Positions 1 to 6,301 of a stretch of 6,301 bases of DNA are shown here, in pieces. Where the stretch lies: assembly GCA_003491845.1 (NCBI GenBank), contig DNBN01000083.1, positions 1,681 through 7,981 of the forward strand, in the 5' to 3' direction. Position 1 is the first letter of the stretch. Each line of letters begins with the position of its first letter. The position numbers and the translations under genes are program-made. The notes under the pieces were generated by a model. It saw only the letters and a program-made list of their open reading frames with translations, did no database searches and was not told the DNA's origin. This DNA is from Porticoccaceae bacterium (GTDB taxonomy: Bacteria > Pseudomonadota > Gammaproteobacteria > Pseudomonadales > Porticoccaceae).

Positions 1-36
1 TATTGTTTTTATCCAATCGGCGGTAGCAAATTTCAT
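1..36 (-). CDS. 5' end of an unidentified gene, divergent from alaA (partial)
   Basis: Only the first 12 codons lie in the window (MKFATADWIKTI), and the frame is open to the left edge. The start is supported by a good Shine-Dalgarno: reading leftwards, AAGGA is followed by a six-base spacer and ATG, within a purine-rich stretch at 37-50. It faces away from alaA across a 50-bp spacer that carries a possible shared promoter. Twelve residues are too few to name a product. The Trp near position 8 would fit the start of a methionine sulfoxide reductase B, which I recall as a neighbour of alaA-like genes in some gammaproteobacteria. A membrane or secreted protein is equally possible. That it is a real gene start is moderately sure; its identity is unknown. 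Confidence 0.5.
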   Translation of the reverse strand, partial: MKFATADWIKTI

Positions 37-60
37 CTCTGTTCCTTGCGCTGTGCATCT

Positions 61-68
61 AGTATAAT
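61..68. promoter_or_regulatory. Overlapping divergent -10 elements (possible bidirectional promoter)
   Basis: On the plus strand, 63-68 reads TATAAT, the perfect sigma-70 -10 consensus. On the minus strand, 66-61 reads TATACT, five of six matches. The two boxes share four base pairs, so one site could direct transcription both ways. Predicted start points are near 75 for alaA and near 54 for the leftward gene; the latter transcript would just include that gene's Shine-Dalgarno. No good -35 box is visible at normal spacing on either side, and there is no extended -10 TG on the alaA side, so an activator may be needed. Inferred from sequence only. Confidence 0.45.
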
Positions 69-86
69 CACTGGTTTGGGTCTGCG

Positions 87-1313
87 TTGGAGAATTCAAC
101 TATTTTTTTACAATCTACCAAGCTGCTCCACGTAAATTACGAAATACGAGGGCCTGTCCTTGATCATGCTAATTGGCTTGAATCAAACGGTCAGCGTGTA
201 CTGAAACTCAACATTGGTAATCCAGGTGCCTTTGGCCTAGATGCACCTGATGAAATTATGCAGGATGTTATTGACAACCTTCGCGAAGCCCAAGGCTACT
301 GCCATAGCAAAGGATTATTCGCTGCTCGAAAAGCAGTAATGCAACGATATCAATCACAAGGAATAAGTGATGTTGATACCGGTGATGTGATTATGGGCAA
401 TGGCGTTAGCGAACTCATTGTTTTGGCTATGCAAGGGCTGCTCAATCTTAATGATGAAATCCTTATCCCTGCACCAGACTATCCATTATGGACTGCAGCT
501 GTAGCGATCGCTGGCGGAAAACCTGTACATTATAAATGTAATGAGGCGGACGATTGGCAACCAGATCTGAGCGACATTGAGAGCAAAATTACGTCGCGAA
601 CCAAAGGTATCGTGGTTATTAACCCTAATAATCCGACGGGTGCTGTTTATTCTAAAAAGACTCTGCAAGCATTAGTAGCATTAGCAGAAAAGCATCAGCT
701 GATTGTCTTCGCTGATGAAATCTATGACCGAATTATATATGATAATAATGTGCACTATCCTCTGGCGAAACTGGTAAAAAACACCCTTTGCTTAACCTTC
801 AATGGCTTGTCAAAAACCTATCGCCTCGCCGGCTTCAGATCTGGGTGGATGCTTATCAGTGGTGCTACGGATAAGGCAAGTAGTTATATCGAGGGGCTAG
901 AAATGTTAGCCTCTATGCGTCTGTGCGCAAATGTGCCAGCGATGCTAGCTGTTCAAACCGCTCTTGGTGGACGACAAAGTATTAATGACTTAATATTACC
1001 CGGCGGACGCCTTTTGGCTCAACGTGACTTATGTCTTGAACTACTAACTGCTATCCCTGGTGTCAGTTGTTTTGAACCGCAATCAGCCATGTATTTATTT
1101 TTTAGACTAGACCCCCTTATGTACCCTATCGATGATGATGAAAGCTTCGTGCTAGAGCTGCTAAAAAGCAAGCATTTATTATTAGTGCAAGGCTCTGCCT
1201 TCAATTGTGGGGATACTCAACACTTTAGAATTGTATTTTTGCCCGACCGAGACATGCTCCAAGAAGCAATTGGTAAACTCGCCGAGTTCCTTAGCGACTA
1301 TCGCGCAACTTAA
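87..1313 (+). CDS. alaA: Glutamate-pyruvate aminotransferase AlaA (PLP-dependent, fold type I)
   Basis: It transfers the amino group of glutamate to pyruvate, giving alanine and 2-oxoglutarate, in the cytoplasm; this is a main route to alanine in E. coli. At 408 residues it is close to the family's usual 405. Visible landmarks are the YEIRGPVL start, NPNNPTG (179-185, with the PLP-contacting Asn182), ADEIYD with Asp210 and Tyr213, the Schiff-base Lys243 in FNGLSKTYR, Arg251, the EGLEMLASMRLCANVPA signature (269-285) and carboxylate-binding Arg381. A TAG at 60-62 closes the frame, and TTG at 87 is the only usable start that gives the full N-terminus; it matches the E. coli start within about three residues. 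No Shine-Dalgarno precedes it. The C-terminal AFNWPWPDH motif of E. coli AlaA is replaced by AFNCGDTQH. The 3' end overlaps convergent pdxB by 23 bp. Identity is nearly certain; exact substrate preference is inferred. Confidence 0.93.
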   Translation: MENSTIFLQSTKLLHVNYEIRGPVLDHANWLESNGQRVLKLNIGNPGAFGLDAPDEIMQDVIDNLREAQGYCHSKGLFAARKAVMQRYQSQGISDVDTGDVIMGNGVSELIVLAMQGLLNLNDEILIPAPDYPLWTAAVAIAGGKPVHYKCNEADDWQPDLSDIESKITSRTKGIVVINPNNPTGAVYSKKTLQALVALAEKHQLIVFADEIYDRIIYDNNVHYPLAKLVKNTLCLTFNGLSKTYRLAGFRSGWMLISGATDKASSYIEGLEMLASMRLCANVPAMLAVQTALGGRQSINDLILPGGRLLAQRDLCLELLTAIPGVSCFEPQSAMYLFFRLDPLMYPIDDDESFVLELLKSKHLLLVQGSAFNCGDTQHFRIVFLPDRDMLQEAIGKLAEFLSDYRAT

Positions 1314-2439
1314 AACCAAGCCCTTCTAGTTGATAGCGTTGGTTGTCGGAAAAATTCTTTCCATCAGAGCTTATGACAGTCCAGTCGTTCTGTATCCGCG
1401 TCGGATAAGTTTTGCGAAGATCATCAAAAATAGAAGCAACTGTCGCCTTCCCTGAGGTTTCGCGAGGATGTAGTAGTGATTGGCGCATGCGTATATCATC
1501 ATCAAGCACGTTATATGATGCCAAAATTATATCACTTAGCGTGTCAGTGCACTGACAGGCTATTTCCACGCAACTTAGGGGCTCATAAGGCTTTATAGGG
1601 ACTTTGTTAGGCAACCAATCTATAAATGCCTCAAAAATCATTTTAGTACCGTTAATCTTACCTTCTCTGCTATATCCTGCAATATGCGGAGTTCCAATAG
1701 AAACCTTATTCAGTAATTCTAGATCAATTTCAGGTTCATCCGACCACACATCAAGAGCAACTTGTAATTCAGGCTGGGTAGTAAGTAATCTCAAAAGCGC
1801 GGCATTATCAACCACATCACCACGACCGGCATTAATCAGTAATGCCGATGAATTTAGGCGACTAAGCACATTCTGGTCAAATAAATGGTAGGTTGGGAAA
1901 GGCCCCTCATAGGTCAGCGGCGTGTGAAGACAAACAATATCGCAACGCAGAACACTATCAAAATCACTCAAAGGAATATCTTCATTGGTTAAGAATGGAT
2001 CATAGACACAACAGTCAATATCTAATGCTTTAAGGGTTCGCAGCAAAAGTCCCCCAACATTACCACAACCAACAATACCGATATTTTTATGCTGCCAATA
2101 AGGTTCCAGATAAGACATAACCGAAAGATCGTACTGAACAACCGCTGCAGCATTGCAACCAGGTGCATATGCAAATTTAATATCATGCGCACATAGATAA
2201 TCAATATCAATATGATCAACACCAATGGTAGCTGAACCAACAAATTTTACAGCGGATTCAGCTAGTAATGTCTCATTAACTAGGGTAACAGATCGCACCA
2301 ATAGAACATCAGCATCAACAATATCTGCGGCCGAAATCGATCGTCCAGCCATAAGGGTAACATCACCAAACGGACTAAATAGAGCTTCCACCATGGGCAT
2401 ATTTTGGTCAGCTACAATTTTTAATCGGGCATTAGTCAT
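1291..2439 (-). CDS. pdxB: Erythronate-4-phosphate dehydrogenase PdxB
   Basis: It oxidises 4-phospho-D-erythronate to 2-oxo-3-hydroxy-4-phosphobutanoate with bound NAD, the second step of the DXP-dependent pyridoxal 5'-phosphate pathway. The 382 residues fit the family (about 380). The order is an N-terminal catalytic part (DQNMP, LVRSVT 47-52, PGCNAAAVV 93-101), a Rossmann NAD domain with GCGNVG (124-129) and a following Asp147, then the PdxB-specific C-terminal dimerisation domain (about 290-382). The catalytic triad of D-2-hydroxyacid dehydrogenases is intact: Arg206 in NAGRG, Glu235 in DVWSDEPE and His252 in PHIAGYS, each two positions before the E. coli counterpart. SerA is excluded by the PdxB C-terminus and the VRSVT/PGCN motifs. 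The ATG lies in an ATGA overlap with the stop of the upstream exonuclease gene, with a modest GAG Shine-Dalgarno, so translation is probably coupled. No terminator is visible after its stop, which lies inside alaA. Confidence 0.95.
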   Translation of the reverse strand: MTNARLKIVADQNMPMVEALFSPFGDVTLMAGRSISAADIVDADVLLVRSVTLVNETLLAESAVKFVGSATIGVDHIDIDYLCAHDIKFAYAPGCNAAAVVQYDLSVMSYLEPYWQHKNIGIVGCGNVGGLLLRTLKALDIDCCVYDPFLTNEDIPLSDFDSVLRCDIVCLHTPLTYEGPFPTYHLFDQNVLSRLNSSALLINAGRGDVVDNAALLRLLTTQPELQVALDVWSDEPEIDLELLNKVSIGTPHIAGYSREGKINGTKMIFEAFIDWLPNKVPIKPYEPLSCVEIACQCTDTLSDIILASYNVLDDDIRMRQSLLHPRETSGKATVASIFDDLRKTYPTRIQNDWTVISSDGKNFSDNQRYQLEGLGFKLRDSR

Positions 2440-3371
2440 GCTGTTTCTCGTCCAGGCTCAATCATGCCCGAGTGCATTAGATCCGGTCGCTGCTTAAGAG
2501 AAGCTATACGTCCATCAAAAACATCACCAAAACCCATTTCTTGGGCAAACAATTCAAATGCTTGAACCTGAACTCCTACCCAAGAAATTTCATTTAAAAT
2601 GGGCATGTCTGGAACATCTTTTACGATCGTTGCCAGAGTCTTAGATAGCTTAATTTGATCAGTACAACCGCTTAATCGAGTAGCAAGTTTTTTTGCGCCT
2701 CTAATCGGTAGATCTTGAAGTTGATCCAAGTGATCTAATATAGCCTCTACATTTGGAAAATAATTTAATAGTTGTCGAGCTGTCTTGGCGCCAATACCAG
2801 AAACACCAACAATACTATCACTTTGATCCCCCACCAAAGCTAAGTAATCTGCCATCTGCCCACAGCCTATATCTAGTTCCTTTTCGATCTGACGCTGCAC
2901 TTTGGGCTGAGCTTTCCCAAGGTCCCAATAAAGAGTGTCATCATCAATCAGCTGTAATAGATCTTTATCACGACTTATTATCACCGGCTGGACTCCAGCA
3001 TCTTTGGCCACACACGTCATGGAACCAATCAAATCATCAGCTTCATATTTATCTGATGCCATCTGAGAAACCCCTAGGACTCTGCAGAGCTGCCGACATG
3101 CATTCAACTGAAAAGCTAACTCCTCATTTGGAAGCTCTCGATTGGATTTATAGTCATCGCAAAGCTGATGGCGAAATCCCGAATGAAGACTTTCGTCAAA
3201 AGCACAAAACATATATTTGGGTTGTTTTTTTATTAAAAAATCTAACATAAATTGAGTGAAACCATATACCGCGTTGGTTGGATGACCTGTAACCGAAGAT
3301 CGCCATTTTTCAGGCAACGTAAAATAACTGCGGAAAATATATATTGATGAGTCGACAAGAAAAGCTTGCAT
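2436..3371 (-). CDS. Stand-alone 5'-3' exonuclease, FEN/Pol I N-terminal type (Xni-like)
   Basis: This is a 311-residue nuclease resembling the 5'-nuclease domain of DNA polymerase I, with no polymerase attached. Such enzymes degrade DNA from 5' ends or cut 5' flaps during primer removal and repair. The acidic metal ligands are all present: Asp7, Asp59 (AFDE), Glu110/Asp112/Asp113 (YEADD), Asp135 and Asp137 (SRDKD), Asp182 and Asp185 (GDQSD). The basic arch motif YKSNR (74-78) and the helix-three-turn-helix GVSGIGAKTA (189-198) follow, then a Pol I-like tail. E. coli Xni (exonuclease IX, 251 residues) is shorter and, as I recall, lacks part of the second metal site, so this protein is closer to a full FEN and I give no symbol. 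Its ATG overlaps the epmC stop by one base (TAATG), and its TGA overlaps the pdxB ATG, so it sits mid-operon. Fold assignment is firm; cellular role is inferred. Confidence 0.9.
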   Translation of the reverse strand: MQAFLVDSSIYIFRSYFTLPEKWRSSVTGHPTNAVYGFTQFMLDFLIKKQPKYMFCAFDESLHSGFRHQLCDDYKSNRELPNEELAFQLNACRQLCRVLGVSQMASDKYEADDLIGSMTCVAKDAGVQPVIISRDKDLLQLIDDDTLYWDLGKAQPKVQRQIEKELDIGCGQMADYLALVGDQSDSIVGVSGIGAKTARQLLNYFPNVEAILDHLDQLQDLPIRGAKKLATRLSGCTDQIKLSKTLATIVKDVPDMPILNEISWVGVQVQAFELFAQEMGFGDVFDGRIASLKQRPDLMHSGMIEPGRETA

Positions 3372-3937
3372 TAGATAACTCTGGTCAATTGCCTTAAATC
3401 ATAATGTTCTGAAAGACTAGCATCAATACCAAAGTGGCATTGCAACGCGCGTAAAAACTGCAAGCCCCTTGGTGGAATACTGGTTGATGAACACCATAAT
3501 GTGGTTTGCTCTACCAATGCAGTGGCAAAAGCATTGGTGGAACCGCTTTTTTTATCGCCCATCAGATTGTCTACACTGATAATGAAGCCCTCTTGACAGG
3601 CGACACTAAACATCCATTCTAACGCTTGAGGTTTAATCTCCGCCGCTAAAAATGCGTTCTGCTGTTGAGCCGTGCGTCCATCAGGGTTATACCAGTAGCC
3701 GTAATCCATCTGAGCTCTGCGATCTGACCCAGCAATACACCAGTGCGCTATTTCATGAAGAGCACTGGCTAGGTAATCGTCTTTAAATATTATTTTAGCG
3801 TAGCGATTTGACTGTCCCGACGGAACATACAGCGGCTCTTCACCACCACCTACTAATGTCGTTTTGAAAGCGTACTCAAACTCAGAGCAAAAAGTCCCGA
3901 CGATTACATCCAACTTACCACTATATTTTGGACTCAT
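3371..3937 (-). CDS. epmC: Elongation factor P hydroxylase EpmC (YfcM family)
   Basis: It hydroxylates the lysine of elongation factor P that EpmA and EpmB have already extended with beta-lysine; modified EF-P rescues ribosomes stalled at proline runs. Landmarks, numbered from the start used here: EEPLYVPS (33-40), HEIAH (61-65, metal-binding HExxH), HWCIAGSDRR, DYGYWYNPDGR (78-88), EIKPQALEW (100-108, with Glu100 the likely third ligand) and SVDNLMGD (121-128). These match the E. coli YfcM pattern closely. The ATG at 3937 is preferred over a GTG six codons earlier (3955): it has AAGG at a workable spacing and aligns with the E. coli start within two residues, whereas the GTG has GGG directly abutting it. 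With this start the protein is 188 residues, against about 180 in E. coli. It begins 83 bp after accA, and its stop overlaps the exonuclease start. epmA, epmB and efp are not in the window. Confidence 0.93.
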   Translation of the reverse strand: MSPKYSGKLDVIVGTFCSEFEYAFKTTLVGGGEEPLYVPSGQSNRYAKIIFKDDYLASALHEIAHWCIAGSDRRAQMDYGYWYNPDGRTAQQQNAFLAAEIKPQALEWMFSVACQEGFIISVDNLMGDKKSGSTNAFATALVEQTTLWCSSTSIPPRGLQFLRALQCHFGIDASLSEHYDLRQLTRVI

Positions 3938-4020
3938 TTTACCTTGCCGCAACACCCCTTAATGGCGATAAATGAAATACCGAATGATCTCATAACAAAA
4001 ATATAACCTAAACATACTAG

Positions 4021-4974
4021 TTAGGCAGGATTTCCATAACTCATCAATCTATCATACCGCTTGATTAGCACGTCATCTATTGGCTGGGACTGCAATTCCG
4101 TAAGCTGGCTAAAAAGATGTTCCTTTAATGTTTGAGACATAGTTTCGATATCTCTATGCGCTCCACCCATCGGCTCAGGGATGGTTTGATCAATAATATT
4201 TAATTTCTCAAGACCAGCAGATGTAACACCCATAGCCTCAGCAGCGTCGGCAGCTTTATCACTACTTTTCCAAAGAATATTGGCACAGCCCTCAGGGGAG
4301 ATAACAGTATAGGTACTGTACTGCAACATATTTACCTTGTCTCCCACACCAATGCCAAGAGCGCCACCTGAACTACCTTCACCAATAACCGTACAAATAA
4401 TCGGTGTCTTTAATCTTGACATAACGGCTAAATTTCTAGCGATGGATTCAGAGATATTTCGCTCTTCTGAGTCAATACCCGGGTAAGCCCCAGGAGTATC
4501 TATAAGAGTAATTACCGGTAAATTAAAACGCTCGGCCGTCTCCATCAGTCGCAGTGCCTTACGGTAACCTTCTGCTTTGGGCATACCAAAATTGCGCATA
4601 ACCTTGTCGGTCACACCTCGACCTTTTTCTTGCCCTATCACCATAACTGGCAATCCTTCAAGACGAGCAACTCCTCCAACAATGGCACTATCATCTCCGA
4701 AATGCCTATCACCATGCATTTCTTCCCAGTCGGTAAATATACGGTCAATATAATCTAGTGCATAGGGGCGATGAGGGTGACGAGCAACTTGCACTACTTG
4801 CCATGGCGTTAACTTTGCATAAATATTTTGCGTTAGTTTTTGCGATTTATCGCGTAATTTAACGACCTCTTCAGCAATATTTAAATCATTATCATTGCCT
4901 ACTAACTGAAGCTCTTCAATTTTTGCTTCTAATTCTGCAATAGGTTGCTCGAACGACAAATAATCTAAATTCAT
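4021..4974 (-). CDS. accA: Acetyl-CoA carboxylase carboxyltransferase subunit alpha
   Basis: With AccD it forms the carboxyltransferase that moves the carboxyl group from biotinylated AccB to acetyl-CoA, giving malonyl-CoA, the committed step of fatty-acid synthesis. The 317 residues compare with 319 in E. coli. Seen are the [15 protein letters not shown] start (8-22), [13 protein letters not shown] (64-76), [26 protein letters not shown] (127-144), IDTPGAYPG (158-166), the oxyanion-hole glycines around [16 protein letters not shown] (197-212), [11 protein letters not shown] (226-236) and the RLMSYG end. It lies 82 bp downstream of dnaE, the usual gammaproteobacterial order. The ATG at 4974 fits the family N-terminus, but the nearest purine run (AGAGAG) is about 12 bases away and lies closer to an out-of-frame ATG ten bases upstream. 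tilS, which follows accA in several relatives, is absent; epmC comes next. Confidence 0.97.
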   Translation of the reverse strand: MNLDYLSFEQPIAELEAKIEELQLVGNDNDLNIAEEVVKLRDKSQKLTQNIYAKLTPWQVVQVARHPHRPYALDYIDRIFTDWEEMHGDRHFGDDSAIVGGVARLEGLPVMVIGQEKGRGVTDKVMRNFGMPKAEGYRKALRLMETAERFNLPVITLIDTPGAYPGIDSEERNISESIARNLAVMSRLKTPIICTVIGEGSSGGALGIGVGDKVNMLQYSTYTVISPEGCANILWKSSDKAADAAEAMGVTSAGLEKLNIIDQTIPEPMGGAHRDIETMSQTLKEHLFSQLTELQSQPIDDVLIKRYDRLMSYGNPA

Positions 4975-5056
4975 TGCTATGCATGTCTCTCTAAAAGATC
5001 GGCTGATTTTACACTACGCTAGTTTAACATTTTTATGGTTATTGAGCACCATTGTA

Positions 5057-6301
5057 TCAATCATAGTGCATTACCACGTTATTTTCCCCAAACTGATTGA
5101 TAAGCCTTTTGATTAATTCATCTGTTGGTTTTATTTTCCATTGCTTCCCAAGATTTAAACCAGCCTTCGCATCAGGACGTTGGTAGTTAATACTAATGTT
5201 ACAATTACCATCGCGATAAGAGTATAAAGTGTCATACAATGCATCAACCCAATTCACCTGACTGCTATTAATATTCACCTCTAATACCCGTAATCGTGAG
5301 CAACGAGACTCATATATTGACTGAATCGACTCCGCTACCATTTTAAGGCCACCGCTAAAGCTATCCTCTGATACCGTGCCTTTAACCACTACCAACGCAT
5401 CCTTGGTAAGACCCTCACGGTACGCTGTATATTTGTCAGCCCACACAGAAAGCTCAATTCGTCCACTTTTATCGTCAAGAGTCAAAAATGCGAAACTATC
5501 ACCGCGTTTGTTTTTCAAGACTCTGAGCCCAACTATCATTCCAGCAATCGTATCTGCCTCTTTGCCCGGACGCAGATCTACTATTCTGTTAGGTAGCATC
5601 TTTTTTAGTTCAAGAGAATATTCATCGATAGGATGACCTGTTAAATAAAGACCGAGGGTATCTTTCTCTCCATTGAGGCGCTCTTTAACTGACTGATGTA
5701 CCGTGGAAATATAAGCGTTATAGTTTATTTCTGAAGCACTATCTACCACAGATTCTCCGAAAAGATCACCCATGCCACTTACTTTATTACGTTCATGTTG
5801 CTCAGCTAATTTAATAGCTTCATCCATACAGCCCAACATAACTGCGCGCTTGTAGCCTATTTCACCCACAGGTCCTATGGCATCAAAAGCCCCGCTGCGT
5901 ATCATGGCATCAACGCTTCGTTTGTTGACCTTACGGCCATCAACCCGAGCACAAAAATCAAACAAATCTTTAAAAGGGCCGCCCTCTTCTCGGGCAACAA
6001 TAATAGCGCCCACTGGCCCTTCACCAAGACCCTTAATGGCACCTAACCCATAAATAATATCACCGGATTGATTAACACTAAAATGAAACTGTCCTAAATT
6101 CACATCTGGCGGTAACAGTTCAAGGGACAATGCTCTACATTCATCAATAAAGGTAACCACTTTATCTGTTTTATCCATATCAGAAGAAATGGTTGATGCC
6201 ATAAATTCGGCAGGATAGTGCGCCTTTAGCCAACCAGTCTGGTAGGCAACTAAGGCGTAGGCGGCTGAATGAGATTTGTTAAAACCATAGCCTGCAAATT
6301 T
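5057..6301 (-). CDS. dnaE: DNA polymerase III subunit alpha, C-terminal part (cut by window edge)
   Basis: This is the C-terminal 414 residues of the replicative polymerase; E. coli DnaE has 1160. The frame stays open to the right edge: upstream of an internal Met at 6202 it reads through FAGYGFNKSHSAAYALV, a near-invariant DnaE stretch, so 6202 is not the start. Domains in the fragment are the end of the polymerase region (1-70), the tandem helix-hairpin-helix part with YGLGAIKGLGEGPVGAI (84-100), the clamp-binding loop at 177-181, GLYLTGHPIDEY (217-228), an OB-fold (about 252-325, with LTLDDKSGRIEL and FSGGLKM) and the C-terminal tau-binding region. The clamp motif reads MGDLF where E. coli has QADMF, so the usual leading Gln is Met. 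It ends with TGA, 82 bp before accA. Identity is certain for the part seen. Confidence 0.97.
   Translation of the reverse strand, partial: KFAGYGFNKSHSAAYALVAYQTGWLKAHYPAEFMASTISSDMDKTDKVVTFIDECRALSLELLPPDVNLGQFHFSVNQSGDIIYGLGAIKGLGEGPVGAIIVAREEGGPFKDLFDFCARVDGRKVNKRSVDAMIRSGAFDAIGPVGEIGYKRAVMLGCMDEAIKLAEQHERNKVSGMGDLFGESVVDSASEINYNAYISTVHQSVKERLNGEKDTLGLYLTGHPIDEYSLELKKMLPNRIVDLRPGKEADTIAGMIVGLRVLKNKRGDSFAFLTLDDKSGRIELSVWADKYTAYREGLTKDALVVVKGTVSEDSFSGGLKMVAESIQSIYESRCSRLRVLEVNINSSQVNWVDALYDTLYSYRDGNCNISINYQRPDAKAGLNLGKQWKIKPTDELIKRLINQFGENNVVMHYD

Noticed and set aside
1314..1344. Inverted repeat AACCAA/TTGGTT after the alaA stop as a terminator
   Set aside because: The stem is only six bases with a 19-base loop and no following T-run on either strand, and it lies inside pdxB coding sequence.
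1604..2497. Plus-strand open frames opposite pdxB (1604-1891 and 2225-2497)
   Set aside because: Antisense to intact pdxB codons, low-complexity translations rich in Ser, Thr and Arg, and no initiation signals.
2753..3250. A 165-codon plus-strand open frame opposite the exonuclease gene
   Set aside because: It lies wholly antisense to a gene with intact catalytic motifs. Its translation resembles no family I recognise, and it has no upstream promoter or Shine-Dalgarno of note. Treated as a shadow frame.
3938..3955. GTG start for epmC giving six more residues
   Set aside because: GGG directly abuts the GTG, leaving no spacing for ribosome binding, while the ATG at 3937 has AAGG nearby and matches the E. 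coli N-terminus.
5035..5052. ATGGT/ACCAT inverted repeat between dnaE and accA as a dnaE terminator
   Set aside because: Five-base stem of low GC; in the dnaE direction it is followed by As rather than Ts, so it does not look like an intrinsic terminator.
5057..6202. A complete 381-residue protein starting at the Met at 6202
   Set aside because: The frame continues upstream to the window edge through highly conserved DnaE sequence, so this Met is internal.

Overview
The window looks like ordinary chromosomal core DNA from a gammaproteobacterium of moderate-to-low GC. That placement is inferred from proteins that align well, from memory, with E. coli AlaA, PdxB, EpmC, AccA and DnaE, from the presence of EpmC and a DXP-type PdxB, and from the dnaE-accA order typical of the class. 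A marine oligotrophic-type lineage is plausible but not shown. No mobile elements, CRISPR, rRNA/tRNA genes or convincing terminators were seen, and coding density is very high.

Layout, left to right. The first 36 bases are the start of an unidentified gene on the minus strand that runs off the window. A 50-bp divergent spacer follows, with two overlapping -10-like boxes on opposite strands. alaA (glutamate-pyruvate aminotransferase) reads rightwards with a TTG start and ends 23 bp inside the 3' end of pdxB, which converges on it. Everything from there to the right edge is on the minus strand. In transcription order this is dnaE (C-terminal 414 residues only), an 82-bp gap, accA, an 83-bp gap, epmC, a stand-alone 5'-3' exonuclease, and pdxB. 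The last three genes are fused by stop/start overlaps (TAATG, then ATGA), so they are almost certainly one translationally coupled operon.

Functions. DnaE replicates the chromosome. AccA is half of the carboxyltransferase that makes malonyl-CoA for fatty-acid synthesis. EpmC hydroxylates the modified lysine of elongation factor P. The exonuclease is a FEN-family enzyme with a complete metal site. PdxB catalyses the second step of pyridoxal-phosphate synthesis, and AlaA is a pyridoxal-phosphate enzyme. The epmC-exo-pdxB grouping is functionally mixed; I see no evidence for a dedicated new system. The points most worth checking are a Gln-to-Met change in the DnaE clamp-binding motif, the symmetric divergent promoter, the complete-active-site exonuclease coupled to EpmC and PdxB, and the alaA/pdxB convergent overlap.
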